The notes under the pieces are model-generated. The model ran no database searches and was not told the DNA's origin. It saw only the letters and a list, made by a program, of their open reading frames with translations. Of a stretch of 64,000 nt of DNA, positions 19,230 through 28,639 are shown piece after piece. Position 1 is the first letter of the stretch, and every line of letters begins with the position of its first letter. This DNA comes from Actinophytocola sp. GTDB taxonomy: Bacteria > Actinomycetota > Actinomycetes > Mycobacteriales > Pseudonocardiaceae. A program made the translations under genes and the position numbers. The stretch covers positions 41,097 to 105,096 of the forward strand of contig NZ_WHTD01000004.1 of NCBI RefSeq assembly GCF_009379765.1, given 5' to 3'.

Positions 19230-21658
19230 CAGCCCATCGTACCCCGCCGGGTCGTGCGTGCGGTCGGGGTCGCGGTGGTCGGGTCGGCCGGCCAGGGGTG
19301 CTTCGGGTAGCGGCCGCGCAGCTCGGTGCGGACCTGCTGGTAGCCCTCGCGCCAGAAGGAGGTGAGGTCGCGGGTGATCGCGACCGGGCGGCCGGCGGGG
19401 GAGAGCAGGTGCAGCAGCACCGGGACGCGGCCGTCGGCGATCGTCGGCGTCGTGGTCCAGCCGAACGCCTCCTGCACCTTCACCGCGAGCACGGGCTCGT
19501 CGGCGGTGTAGTCGACCTTGACCCGCGCGCCGGACGGCACGGCCAGCCGGTCCGGCGCGAGCTCGTCGAGCCGGCCCGCCGCCGGCCAGGGCTGCAGCCG
19601 GGACAGCGCGTCGTGCGCGTCGACCCTGGCGAGGTCTGCCCGGCGCCGGGCCCGGGTGAGCTCCGGCCCGAGCCACACCGGCGCGGCGTCGAGCAGGGCG
19701 GCGTCGTCCATGGCGGGCCACGGATCGCCGAGGGCACGGTTCAGCAGCGCGAGCCGCGCGCGCAGGCGGGTGCCGGCGTCGGTCCACCGCAGCAGGCCGA
19801 GGCCCTCCTCGCGCAGGCCGTCGAGGAGCGCGTCCCGCAGCCGCTCGCGGTCCGGGTCGGTCAGCGGGCGCTCTCGCAGCACGATCGCGCCGAGGCGGGT
19901 GACCCGGCGGGTGACCACGTCGCCGCCGACCCAGCCGATCTCGTCCACAGTGGACAGCAGGGCCGGTGCCGCGCGTTCCGCGAGGGCCTGGTCGGCGCGG
20001 GCCGCCAGGCGGATCTTGCCCTGGGTTCGGCCGGGTTGGCGGTCGGCGCTCGCGACGGCCAGCCACTCGGCGTCCGCGGCGCCGTCGAGCTCGGCCGCGG
20101 TGCCGCCGGCCATCAGGTAGACCCGCGACCCGGCCGCGCGCCGGCGGGCCAGCCGCTCGGGATGGGCGAGCGCCACGACGAGCGCCGGGTCCGCTGTCCC
20201 GGCCGGGCGGTCCGGGACCAGGGCGGCGAGCCGCCGCACCTCCTGCCGCCAGCGCGGGGAGCCGTCCCGGCGCAGCGCGCGCACCGAGTCGGCGACATCG
20301 GTGCTCGTGGCGAGGGTGTCGTCGTCGAGCAGGGCCACCACCTCGGCCGCGGCCGTGGCGCCCATCGCGTCCGCGCCGTCGAGCAGGGCCCTGGCCAGCC
20401 GGGGGTGCAGGCCGATGCCGGCGATCCGCCGCCCGCGGTCGGTGACCGCGCCCGCCTTGTCCAGCGCGCCCAACGCGGTCAGCACGGCCCGGCCGGCGGC
20501 CAGCGCGCCGGGCGGCGGCGGGTCCCACCAGTCCAAACCGGCGCCGTCGGGCGTGCCCCAGCAGGCCAGCTCGAGCGCGAGCCGGGTGAGGTCGGTGGTC
20601 CGGATCTCCGGCTCCGGCTGGGCCGGCAGCGTGGTGTGCTCGTGCTCCGGCCAGCATCGGTACACCCGCCCGGCCGCCTCCCGTCCGGCCCGGCCGGCGC
20701 GCTGTTCGGCCACCGACGCCGACACCCTGGTGGTGACGAGCCCGGACAGGCCGCGGCGGTGGTCCATCCGCGACACCCGGGCGAGGCCGGAGTCCACGAC
20801 CGCGCGCACGCCCGGCACGGTGAGGCTGGACTCGGCGACCGCGGTGGCGAGCACCACCCGGCGTTCCGTGCCCGGCCGCAGCGCCGCGTCCTGGCGCGCG
20901 GCCGGGAGCCGGCCGTGCAGCGGCACGACGTTCACGCCGCCGAGCAGCGCGGTGGTCCGGGCGATCTCGCCGACCCCTGGCAGGAACACCAGCACGTCAC
21001 CGTCCGATTCGGACAGTGCGATCCGCGCGGCGCGGGCCACGCAAGCCTCGATGCGCTCGCCGCGGGCCGGCGGCGTGTGGGTCACGGTGACCGGGAAGGT
21101 CCGCACGTGCGCGCGGATCACCGGCGTGCCGTCGCCGAGCAGCTCGACGAGCCGGTCGGTGGCGACGGTGGCCGACGTCGCGAGGAGCCGCAGGTCCGGA
21201 CGCAGCCCGGCGCGGGCGTCGAGCACGAGCGTCAGCAGCAGGTCCGCGTCGAGGTGGCGTTCGTGGCACTCGTCCAGCAGCACGACGTCGGTGCCGGGCA
21301 GGCTCGGGTCGGACTGCAGCCGCCGGACCAGGAGCCCGGTGGTGACCACCTCGATGCGGGTGTCGCGCGAGGTCTTCCGGTCGCCGCGCACCGCATAGCC
21401 CACGGTGGCGCCCACCGGCTCGCCGAGCAGGGCCGCCATCCGCGCGGCCGCAGCCCTGGCCGCGAGCCGCCGCGGCTCGGCGACCACCACCTTGCCTGCC
21501 GTCGTCGCCGCGAGCGCCAGCGGAACGATCGTGGTCTTGCCGGTGCCGGGCGGCGCGACCAGCGCCGCGGTGCCGTGGTCGGCCAGCGCGGCCGTCACGT
21601 CGTCGAGGACCGCGCGTACCGGCAGCTCGGGCAGATCCGCGGGAAGGCGCACGAGCAC
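19229..21658 (-). CDS. hrpB: ATP-dependent helicase HrpB
   Basis: This 809-residue DExH helicase has Walker A APPGTGKTT at residues 35-43, motif II DECH at 129-132, motif III SATV, and the RecA2 motifs including HGRLPAARQD and the VI-like EQRAGRAGREAAGRVYR. A helicase-associated region and the HrpB C-terminal domain follow; length fits the family (about 800-850). HrpB proteins unwind RNA or RNA-DNA in vitro and their physiological role is poorly defined. A small membrane protein gene overlaps its stop. Confidence 0.93.
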   Translation of the reverse strand: MLVRLPADLPELPVRAVLDDVTAALADHGTAALVAPPGTGKTTIVPLALAATTAGKVVVAEPRRLAARAAAARMAALLGEPVGATVGYAVRGDRKTSRDTRIEVVTTGLLVRRLQSDPSLPGTDVVLLDECHERHLDADLLLTLVLDARAGLRPDLRLLATSATVATDRLVELLGDGTPVIRAHVRTFPVTVTHTPPARGERIEACVARAARIALSESDGDVLVFLPGVGEIARTTALLGGVNVVPLHGRLPAARQDAALRPGTERRVVLATAVAESSLTVPGVRAVVDSGLARVSRMDHRRGLSGLVTTRVSASVAEQRAGRAGREAAGRVYRCWPEHEHTTLPAQPEPEIRTTDLTRLALELACWGTPDGAGLDWWDPPPPGALAAGRAVLTALGALDKAGAVTDRGRRIAGIGLHPRLARALLDGADAMGATAAAEVVALLDDDTLATSTDVADSVRALRRDGSPRWRQEVRRLAALVPDRPAGTADPALVVALAHPERLARRRAAGSRVYLMAGGTAAELDGAADAEWLAVASADRQPGRTQGKIRLAARADQALAERAAPALLSTVDEIGWVGGDVVTRRVTRLGAIVLRERPLTDPDRERLRDALLDGLREEGLGLLRWTDAGTRLRARLALLNRALGDPWPAMDDAALLDAAPVWLGPELTRARRRADLARVDAHDALSRLQPWPAAGRLDELAPDRLAVPSGARVKVDYTADEPVLAVKVQEAFGWTTTPTIADGRVPVLLHLLSPAGRPVAITRDLTSFWREGYQQVRTELRGRYPKHPWPADPTTATPTARTTRRGTMG

Positions 21659-21680
21659 GAGTCTGCTGTACCGCCGGGCG

Positions 21681-22719
21681 TCAGTCCCAGGTGACCGGGA
21701 GCTTGTGCAGCCCGTAGACCGTCGCGTCGTCCTTGACCGGCAGCTCGTCGAGCGGGACGGCCACCCGCAGCGTCGGGATGCGGGCGAACAGCGTGTCGAA
21801 CACGACCCGCAGCTCGACGCGGGCCAGGTTCTGGCCGAGGCACTGGTGCGCGCCGAAGCCGAACGCGACGTGGTTGCGGGCGCCGCGGTCGATGTCGAGC
21901 CGCTCGGGGTCGGGGAAGACCGCCGGGTCGTGGTTGGCCGACAGGTTCGCCGTGAGCACGCCCTCGCCGGCCTTGACCGGCACGCCGCCGATCTCGGTGT
22001 CGGCCACCGCCACGCGCGAGGTGACCCACTCGACGATCGTGAGGCGCCGCAACAGCTCCTCGACCGCGTTCGGCGTCTTCGACGGGTCCCGCCGGATCGC
22101 GGCCAGCTGGTCGGGACTCTCCAGCAGCGCCACGGTACCCAGCGAGATCATGTTCGCCGTGGTCTCGTGCCCGGCGATGAGCAGCAGCAGCGCGAGGCTG
22201 GTGAGCGCGTCGTGGTCCTCGCGGTCGTCGGCCCTGCGCGCCAGGACCTGCCGGCCGATCAGGTCGTCGGTGGGGTCGGCCTCCTTCGCCTTCACCAGCT
22301 CGTCCATGTAGGACCGCAGCTCGCGGCGCGGCGAGCATCGCGTCGATGTGCTCGTCCACGACCTGCTGGATGCGCGGTCGCAGGGCCGCGAGCCGCTTGA
22401 CGGTGAACTCGCCGAGCACCGCGCGCCGGGCCGGACCGTGCTCCGGCGGGTCCATCGAGATCAGCGACGGCTTGAGCTCCGGCCGCGACTGCCGCTCCTG
22501 CCTGCGGATCACCATCGGGAAGTTCGGGTTGAACCGGTTGGCACTGACGTTCGGGTCGGTGAGCAGCGCGCGGACGTCCTCGTGCCGGGACGCCGCCCAC
22601 GCCTGCTGCCCGGACTTCAACGTCACCCTGGTCATCGGCCCGGCCTCGCGGCGGACGAGGTGGCCGTCGGTGGTGTGGAAGGGGCAGCCGCGCGGCGGCG
22701 GGAAGGTCGGCTCCGTCAT
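21681..22719 (-). pseudogene. Cytochrome P450 with internal deletion and frame loss
   Basis: The first part (22719 down to about 22330) encodes a normal P450 N-terminus (GCPFHTTDGHLVRREAGPM, PPEHGPARRAVLGEFTVKR, up to HIDAMLAA). The second part (about 22325 to 21681), in another frame, carries the I-helix AGHETTANM, ExxR in EELLRRL, and heme loop FGFGAHQCLG with cysteine ligand. About 60 residues (helices D-G) that join these parts in intact P450s are missing, and the frames do not match. As sequenced it cannot make a full P450 (about 338 of 400 residues). Either a real deletion or an assembly collapse would explain it. AAGGGGGA precedes the ATG. Confidence 0.8.
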
Positions 22720-22733
22720 CGATGTCCCCCTTG

Positions 22734-22761
22734 TGCGGATCTGGCACCTTTGCGGATCTGG
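22734..22761. promoter_or_regulatory. Two direct TGCGGATCTGG repeats between P450 and TetR genes
   Basis: TGCGGATCTGG occurs exactly at 22734-22744 and 22751-22761, 17 bases apart. They lie in the 120-base gap between the divergent P450 and TetR genes, just upstream of the P450 ribosome site. They may be operator half-sites for the TetR protein or promoter elements. Confidence 0.4.
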
Positions 22762-22839
22762 AAGATTTCCGTCCGGTTGCTCCCGACGGTAGTCATTCGG
22801 ACGCGCTCCGTCCAGGGACGGGGTGCGATACTCAGCGGC

Positions 22840-23481
22840 ATGACGCCGGACGCCGCGACACCGCTGCGGTCCGACGCGCGCCGCAACCGGGACCAGATCC
22901 TGCGCGTGGCCAAGGAGATCTTCGCCGAGCAGGGCGTCTCCGTGCCGATGGAGGAGATCGCGCGGCGGGCCGACGTGGGCGTCGGCACGCTCTACCGCCG
23001 GTTCCCCGACCGCGAGGCGCTGATCCGCGCGGTGTTCCGGGACAGTTTCCGCACGGTGGCCACCGAGACGCGGGCGGCGCTCGAGGAGGAGCCGACCGCG
23101 TGGGACGCGCTCGTGCGGATCATGGGTCAGTCCGCGCACCTGCGGCTGTCCATGCGGCTGCATGCCTACTCGGCGGCGGTCGCCGCGATCGTCGAGGCCG
23201 ACGAGGAGTCCGAGCGCTTCCGCCGCGCGGCGGTCGACGTGCTGGAGCAGGTGATGGCGCGGGCACAGGCGGAAGGGACACTTCGCCGGGACGTGGACGT
23301 CGGCGACCTGACGATGCTGTTCGTGTCGGTGGTGCACCAGCCGCACAACCTGCCAGCGGAGGCCGCGCGCATGGCCCCCGGCCGGGTGCTCGCGATCATG
23401 CTCGAGGGCCTGCGCGCGCCGGCCGCGGACCCGCTGCCCGGCCGGCCACTCACCCGGGCCGACGTCGACGCGGGCTTCTGA
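22840..23481 (+). CDS. TetR-family transcriptional regulator
   Basis: This 213-residue regulator has a TetR HTH at about residues 12-58 (ILRVAKEIFAEQGVSVPMEE, then GVGTLYRRFPDREAL) and an all-helical ligand domain. The ATG at 22840 lies 120 bases from the divergent P450 start, the usual layout for a local repressor. Its target P450 gene is broken, so its present regulatory value is unclear. The ferredoxin gene converges on it with stops seven bases apart. Confidence 0.87.
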   Translation: MTPDAATPLRSDARRNRDQILRVAKEIFAEQGVSVPMEEIARRADVGVGTLYRRFPDREALIRAVFRDSFRTVATETRAALEEEPTAWDALVRIMGQSAHLRLSMRLHAYSAAVAAIVEADEESERFRRAAVDVLEQVMARAQAEGTLRRDVDVGDLTMLFVSVVHQPHNLPAEAARMAPGRVLAIMLEGLRAPAADPLPGRPLTRADVDAGF

Positions 23482-23488
23482 CCCGGCG

Positions 23489-23686
23489 TCAGTCGGCTGT
23501 GAGCGATATCGCCTGGCTCGGGCACATGTCGACGGCCTCCTCGACGCTCGCGAGCCGCTCGCCCTCGACGTGCTCGACGAGCACCACGACGGTGCCGTCG
23601 TCGTCGCTCTGGTCGAAGACGGCCGGCTCGGTGAGCACGCACTGCCCGGCGCCGACGCAGCGGGCGGTGTCCGTGACGACCTTCAT
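23489..23686 (-). CDS. Small 3Fe-4S-type ferredoxin
   Basis: This 65-residue acidic ferredoxin has cysteines at residues 10, 16 and 55 in a CVGAGQC...CP pattern, lacking the fourth cysteine of a 4Fe-4S site, as in ferredoxins that feed electrons to actinobacterial P450s. AAGGAGG lies six bases before the ATG. It shares strand with the damaged P450 but is separated from it by the TetR gene, so its partner may now be a P450 elsewhere. Confidence 0.88.
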   Translation of the reverse strand: MKVVTDTARCVGAGQCVLTEPAVFDQSDDDGTVVVLVEHVEGERLASVEEAVDMCPSQAISLTAD

Positions 23687-23814
23687 GTCGCGACCTCCTT
23701 CTCGCTCTACGGCGACCGTACCGGGTGTGATCGGCGTCGCGCCCGTGACCTGTCACGGATCCTGAGGCTGCCCAGTCAACCTTGCGACATCATCGTTTCC
23801 ACAGGGAGAACGTC

Positions 23815-24921
23815 ATGACGCACATCGTGGTTCTCGGCGCCGGCTACTCGGGGCAGATCGCGGCGAACCTGGCTGCCCGGCGGGCCGACGCGACAGTGAC
23901 GCTGGTCAACGATCGGGACCGGTTCGTGGAGCGGGTTCGGCTGCACCAGTTCGCCGCGGGGCAGGAGCTGCGCGAGCGCAAGATCGCCGACCTGCTCCGG
24001 GGGAGTGGCGCGTCGCTCGTGGTCGACCGGGTCACGCGGATCGACCCGCGGACCCGCACCGTCGAGCTGGCGGCGGGCGAGCCGCTCCACTACGACACGC
24101 TGATCTACGCGCTCGGCAGCCATGCCGACCTGGAGTCGGTGCCGGGCGTGGCCGAACACGCGTTCACCGTGGCAGGTGCCGAGCAGGCGGTGCGGCTGCG
24201 CGACCGGCTCGCGTCCGGCGGGACGGTCACGGTCGTCGGCGGCGGGCTGACCGGCATCGAGGCGGCGACCGAGCTCGCCGAGTCGCACCCGGACCTGAAG
24301 GTGCGGCTGCTCACCGGCGACGTGCTCGGCGCGCGGCTGTCCGAGCGAGGCGGCCGCTACCTGCGCCGTACATTCGACCGGCTGGGGATCGAGATCCGCG
24401 ACGAGGTGCGGGTCGCGGCGGTGCGCGCGGACGGCGTCGAGCTGGTCGGCGGCGAGCACGTCGGGTCGCACTTCGTCGTGTGGACAACGGGTTTCACCGT
24501 GCCGCCGCTCGCCCGCGAAGCCGGCCTGGCGGTCGACGTCTCCGGTCGGATGATCGTCGACGACACGATGCGCTCGGTGTCGCACCCGGACGTCTACGGC
24601 ATCGGCGACGCGGCCGCGGTGCGCCGGGCGGACGGCCAGGAGCTGCGGATGGCGTGCGCCACCGGCCTGCCGGTCGCGCAGGCGGCGGTCCGCGCGGTCA
24701 CCGCCCGGCTCGCCGGCAAGGAGCCCAAGCCGTTCCGGTTCCGGTACGTCAACCAGTGCATCAGCCTCGGCCGCCGGGACGGGCTCATCCAGTTCGTCCG
24801 CGGGGACGACAGCCCGAAGGAGGCCGTGCTGACCGGCCGGCTCGCGGCGCTGTACAAGGAGGTCATCGTGCGCGGCGCGCTCCAGGCGCAGCGGCACCCG
24901 GCGTTCCCGACGGCGTTCTAG
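23815..24921 (+). CDS. FAD-dependent pyridine nucleotide oxidoreductase (NDH-2/AIF-like)
   Basis: This 368-residue flavoprotein has an N-terminal FAD-binding motif VVLGAGYSGQIAAN, a second nucleotide-binding motif VTVVGGGLTGIEAATELAE near residue 145, and the late FAD contact VYGIGDAAA. The C-terminal FRYVNQCISLGRRDGL segment is typical of NDH-2/AIF-like dehydrogenases. It should oxidise NADH or NADPH and pass electrons to quinones or another acceptor. AGGGAGA precedes the ATG. Its stop shares the bases CTAG with the convergent FGGY kinase stop. Confidence 0.85.
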   Translation: MTHIVVLGAGYSGQIAANLAARRADATVTLVNDRDRFVERVRLHQFAAGQELRERKIADLLRGSGASLVVDRVTRIDPRTRTVELAAGEPLHYDTLIYALGSHADLESVPGVAEHAFTVAGAEQAVRLRDRLASGGTVTVVGGGLTGIEAATELAESHPDLKVRLLTGDVLGARLSERGGRYLRRTFDRLGIEIRDEVRVAAVRADGVELVGGEHVGSHFVVWTTGFTVPPLAREAGLAVDVSGRMIVDDTMRSVSHPDVYGIGDAAAVRRADGQELRMACATGLPVAQAAVRAVTARLAGKEPKPFRFRYVNQCISLGRRDGLIQFVRGDDSPKEAVLTGRLAALYKEVIVRGALQAQRHPAFPTAF

Positions 24922-26399
24922 CGGCTCTCGAACCAGGGCTCGAGCCGGCGGTAGGCGTCGTGGAACACCGCGTGCCTGCGCCGGTAGTCGGCGACGCGGT
25001 CGGGCTCGGGGGTGAACTCGGCGCCCACCCGCGACAGCTCGCGGGCCACCCCGAACCCGTCGACGAGCCCGACACCGACGGCGGTCGTGACGGCGGCGCC
25101 GAGGCTGTTCGCCTCCTCGACGACGGACCGGCGGCGCACGGTCGCATCCCAGACGTCGGCGAGGATCTGCAGCCACAGGTCGCTGGCCGCGCCGCCGCCT
25201 ATCGCGTCGACGCGGCGCACCGGGTGGCCTGCGTCGCGGAACACCGACACGCAGGTGGCAAGGTTGAACGCGACGCCTTCGAGCACGGCCCGGGTGAGCT
25301 CGGCCGGGCCGTGATGGCGCTCGAGGCCGAGGAAGGCGCCGGCCGCGGCGGGGTTCCAGTGCGGAGAACGCTCGCCGAGCAGATGGGGGAGGAAGTACAG
25401 GCCGGTGGTGTCGGCGTCGGTTGCTCGGTCGAGCAACTGCCGGAACCTGGTCGGGTCCTCGGGGCGGAGCACCTCGGCGACCCAGTCGAGCGAGGCGCCG
25501 CCGGCCTGCATCGTCGCGGTGGGGACGTAGCGGCCGGGCACGACGTGGTCGAAGGTCATCGTGCGCATCATCGGGTCGAGCATCGGTTCGGTGGCCGCGA
25601 CCGAGACCCACGACGACGAGCCGAGGTAGGCGTAGGCGCCGTCCTCCGGGTCGATGACGCCGACCCCGAGCGCGGCGAGCGGCCCGTCCCCACCGCCGAG
25701 CACCACCGGAGTGCCTTCGGGCAGGCCGATCGCCGACGCCGCGTCCGCACGGAGCCCGCCCGCGACGGTGCTGGCCGGCACGATCGGCGGGAAGAGCGCG
25801 GGGGCGAGCCCGGCGGCGTCGAGGATCTCGGCGGACCACTTGCCGGCGCGCTGGTCGTAGGCGTTGGTGCTGGAGGCGTCGGAGCAGTCGGTGAGCAGCG
25901 TCCCGGTCATCCGGTGGACGACGTAGTCCTTGGCGAGGCAGACGTGCTTCGTCCGGTCGAAGGTCTCCGGCTCGTGCTCGCGCACCCAGAGGATCTTGGT
26001 GAGCGAGTAGGTCGGGTGGACGCGGTGGCCGAGGGTCTCGTAGGCGCGGCGGGCACCGAAGGCCGCGTTGAGCCGGTCGGCCTGCGCGGTGCTGCGGTGG
26101 TCGGCCCAGATCATGGCGGGCCGGACGGGGCGGCAGCCGCCGTCGAGGAGGACGGCACCCATCATCTGCGCGGAGAACCCCACGGCCTCGACGTCGTGGG
26201 GTGAGGTGCCGGTGCGTTCGAGGAGCTGGCGCGTGGCCGCGCAGACCGCGTCCCACCAGTGCTCGGGATCCTGCTCGGCCACCCCGCCCGCGCCGAAGTC
26301 GGTCGGATACCGAACGGCGACGGAGGCGACGATCCGCCCGTCGTCCTCGTGCAGGGACGCCTTGTCCCCGGTGGTCCCCAGATCGTGCGCGACGATCAT
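24918..26399 (-). CDS. FGGY-family carbohydrate kinase (xylulokinase-like)
   Basis: This 493-residue sugar kinase has the N-terminal phosphate loop HDLGTTGDKASL, the substrate region GFSAQMMGAV, and the C-terminal ATP domain with YFLPHLLGERSPHWNP and DAIGGGAASDLWLQILAD. Closest functional groups are D-xylulose, erythritol or L-ribulose kinases; which one cannot be told by eye. No sugar transporter adjoins it. It converges with the FAD oxidoreductase, overlapping by four bases. Confidence 0.88.
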   Translation of the reverse strand: MIVAHDLGTTGDKASLHEDDGRIVASVAVRYPTDFGAGGVAEQDPEHWWDAVCAATRQLLERTGTSPHDVEAVGFSAQMMGAVLLDGGCRPVRPAMIWADHRSTAQADRLNAAFGARRAYETLGHRVHPTYSLTKILWVREHEPETFDRTKHVCLAKDYVVHRMTGTLLTDCSDASSTNAYDQRAGKWSAEILDAAGLAPALFPPIVPASTVAGGLRADAASAIGLPEGTPVVLGGGDGPLAALGVGVIDPEDGAYAYLGSSSWVSVAATEPMLDPMMRTMTFDHVVPGRYVPTATMQAGGASLDWVAEVLRPEDPTRFRQLLDRATDADTTGLYFLPHLLGERSPHWNPAAAGAFLGLERHHGPAELTRAVLEGVAFNLATCVSVFRDAGHPVRRVDAIGGGAASDLWLQILADVWDATVRRRSVVEEANSLGAAVTTAVGVGLVDGFGVARELSRVGAEFTPEPDRVADYRRRHAVFHDAYRRLEPWFESR

Positions 26400-26479
26400 C
26401 GTGTGTTCCGCCTCGCCGTTCCGCAGTCACGGCCCGGCCTGGCCGAACAGGTTCGACGCCGAGCACCGTGCCCGACATT

Positions 26480-27017
26480 GTTCACGAGACGGCGGCAAGC
26501 GCGCGGCGGGCCGTCAGCGTCGAGGGCTTCGTTCAGGCGGGTGATCTCGGGGTCCGGGTGGTTGCTGAGCCTCGCTACGCCCAGCGCCCAGCAGCGGAGC
26601 AGGTCACCAGCCCCGGGTGACCGACCTCGCCCGCTCGGCGCACTGACCATGCACGATCGACAGCTCGTCGAGCCGCGGCAGGTCCGCGATCGGTGCCAAC
26701 GTCGGGTCCGGTAGCCGCAGATCTCCAGGCGGACCAGGTTGCGGAGGTCAGCGATGGGCGCCAACGTTCGGTATCCGCGGTTCCAGATGCGCCGACATGC
26801 ACGTCCTGGGATCCCGCAGCGTCGGGAAATCCAGCGCGTGGTCGTCGACCAGCTCCAGATGTTCGTTCCGCGAAGATCGGGGGCCGCGACCGGGCCGACT
26901 CCCTCGAGCACCTTCGCGGTGACCTCGGCGTCGCGCGTGTGCACGGCCCAGGACTCGGCGACGTGCCCTCGGGGTATACGTGGCCTCGCCCGCGTGGAGC
27001 GCGATCTGCAGCCGCAT
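26480..27017 (-). pseudogene. Decayed leucine-rich-repeat-like coding sequence
   Basis: Three leftward frames hold pieces that resemble one protein: MRLQIALHAGEATY, then SWAVHTRDAEVTAKVLEGVG, then HLELVDDHALDFPTLRDP, and two near-identical repeat units, TLAPIADLRNLVRLEICGY and TLAPIADLPRLDELSIVHGQ. The last two have leucine-repeat spacing. At least two frameshifts separate them. The opening MRLQIALHAGEA also resembles a class III cyclase strand, so the fragment could be mosaic. The function cannot be named. Confidence 0.35.
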
Positions 27018-27048
27018 GGCCTGCCCGTCTCCCGCGCGGCGGTCGACC

Positions 27049-27312
27049 GTGGACTACTGCCAGGACCGCCTGTTCCCGGACGTGATGTTCGCGGATCCGT
27101 TCACTGATGTGGGCCGCCGGTCGGTGCCGCCGATGATCGTGGCGGTGTGATGTGGTGCAACTCAGCGAGGGCCTGTCGGCCGCAGGTGGGTTGATTTCGA
27201 CTATCCCGGGCTCGTGCACACGGTGTTGGTGGATATGCGCGCCCGGCTCGCTCGTTCGCAGCGGCCGGACCGGATCTTCCAGGGTCTACCTGGGGATCCG
27301 GGATTCACGGGC
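27049..27312 (+). mobile_element. IS1182-like transposase remnant
   Basis: The rightward frame reads VDYCQDRLFPDVMFADPFTD and on to RRSVPPMIVAV then a stop, the typical N-terminus of IS1182-family transposases. A shifted frame continues with VVQLSEGLSAAG, and after a gap a third gives DFDYPGLVHTVLVDMRARLA. The catalytic DDE core is absent. It is a decayed fragment of about 260 bases with two breaks; no inverted repeats were seen. Confidence 0.6.
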
Positions 27313-27363
27313 TCGCTTTGGCTCAGGGCCCGTAGAACCCGGGGCAGTCCGCTCCACCGGTGG

Positions 27364-28539
27364 TCAGAAGGGTGGTGGTGGTGGTTCGGGGTGGGTGAGG
27401 GGCTCGGGGTGGTGGGGGTAGTGGAACCCGCAGGGTGAGACCCATTCCAGGATCCCGCCGCGTTTGATGATCTTCCAGCCGCCGAAGGTCTTGCCCCGGT
27501 GGTGGCTGCGGCAGGCGGGGTGCACGTTGTGTTCGTCGGTCGGCCCCGCCGGGAACGGCTCGCGATGATCCAAATCGCACTGCGCGGCGGGCCGGACACA
27601 GCCCGGCCCCGTACAGGTCGGCATGGCGGCCTGGATGTGGTCGCGCAACGCCGCGGGTGGGCTGTAGCGGCGCCGCCCCACATCCAGCACCCGGCCGGTG
27701 GCCGGTTCGGTCAGGATCCGCCGCCAGGTCGCATCCGCCTGGTAGGCGAGATCAACCGCCTGCTGGGCGGCGATGTCGCCGTAGCCGACCAGATGCCCTG
27801 GAGTGTTGTCCACCCCCAACGCGGCCCGGGCCGGCAACGTGACCTGCACGATGATCTTCGCGTGTTCGAAGTCCTTACCCGCCAGCAAGTCCAGGGCGAC
27901 ATCGGAGCGGAGTTGGTCCATCGTCCGCCCATCAGCGCCGCCGGTGTCCCGGAGCTGGTGGGCGATCGCATCGACTCGCTTGGCAGCGACCTGGATCCGT
28001 GCGGCCGGGCCGTGCACGGTCAACACGGAACACCCGTCCTCGGTCGGATACATGTCCACCCGCCGCTGCGCCACCCGCTGCTCATGCAACGCCCGCAACG
28101 CATCGGCGTTCACCCGAGCCACAATCCGCCGCAGTGCGCGGCAGAGCTTCACGGCCGGCATCTCCTCGACCCGGTCCAGGATCTCTCCCTCCACCACCGC
28201 CGCAGCCTCAAGCGACAGGGGCAGGGTGGCGTCGGCGATCTTCGAGGCCCGATACGGGTCGAGACGACCCGCCTTGACCGCCGCCAACGTGCGCGGCAAC
28301 CGGGTGGACAGGGTGACCGCGAGATCGAGGCGGTGTTGCGCGGCGCGGACAGAGATCCGAAACAAGGCGGCAACCTCGAGCGCGTCGAACTCGCTACCGC
28401 TGGTCGCGGCGAACACGGCGAGTTGTTCCAGTGAGTGTCCCTCGTTTTGCCAGGCCGCCCGCGCGAACCCGCGTGCCGTCGCCAACGGCACAGCCTCGGG
28501 GGAAGCATCCTCGGGTAGATCGACAATCGGCTCGCACAT
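27364..28539 (-). CDS. 13E12-repeat family protein, DUF222 with HNH endonuclease domain
   Basis: This 391-residue protein has an N-terminal DUF222 helical domain (residues 20-250) and a C-terminal HNH nuclease domain near residue 340: CDLDHREPFPAG, then N and the closing HPACRSHHRGKTFGGW, giving the D-H...N...H signature and zinc-type cysteines (CTGPGC, CDL, ACRSHH). 13E12 proteins occur in many near-identical copies in mycobacteria and relatives; their role is unclear, and some copies host phage integration. The start ATGTGCGAG and 84 upstream bases recur, inverted, at 63711-63800. The C-terminus ends in histidine/proline-rich sequence. Confidence 0.88.
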   Translation of the reverse strand: MCEPIVDLPEDASPEAVPLATARGFARAAWQNEGHSLEQLAVFAATSGSEFDALEVAALFRISVRAAQHRLDLAVTLSTRLPRTLAAVKAGRLDPYRASKIADATLPLSLEAAAVVEGEILDRVEEMPAVKLCRALRRIVARVNADALRALHEQRVAQRRVDMYPTEDGCSVLTVHGPAARIQVAAKRVDAIAHQLRDTGGADGRTMDQLRSDVALDLLAGKDFEHAKIIVQVTLPARAALGVDNTPGHLVGYGDIAAQQAVDLAYQADATWRRILTEPATGRVLDVGRRRYSPPAALRDHIQAAMPTCTGPGCVRPAAQCDLDHREPFPAGPTDEHNVHPACRSHHRGKTFGGWKIIKRGGILEWVSPCGFHYPHHPEPLTHPEPPPPPF

Positions 28540-28623
28540 ATGGTCGATTCTACCCGAACTGCAGCGCGGTTTCCGTTTCACAGCAACGGTTTCACCCCAT
28601 CGGGTCGGCACACACCCACCGTG
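28540..28623 (-). repeat. Conserved 84-base leader of the 13E12 gene, copy 1
   Basis: Read leftward, this leader starts CACGGTGGGTGTGTGCCGAC and ends TAGAATCGACCATAT directly before the ATG. The same leader stands before the second 13E12 gene (63711-63794), differing at only about three positions. TAGAAT near the 3' end is a plausible -10 element, so the unit probably includes the promoter. Confidence 0.75.
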
Positions 28624-28639
28624 ACCACTGATCGATCGG

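Noticed and set aside
17429-21694. A 1,421-codon rightward frame opposite MFS, SRPBCC and HrpB genes
   Set aside because: It is antisense to three recognisable proteins and has low-complexity content without any domain.
26400-26480. Possible small gene upstream of the FGGY kinase
   Set aside because: The short frames lack ribosome sites and family resemblance; it reads as spacer next to the decayed leucine-repeat sequence.
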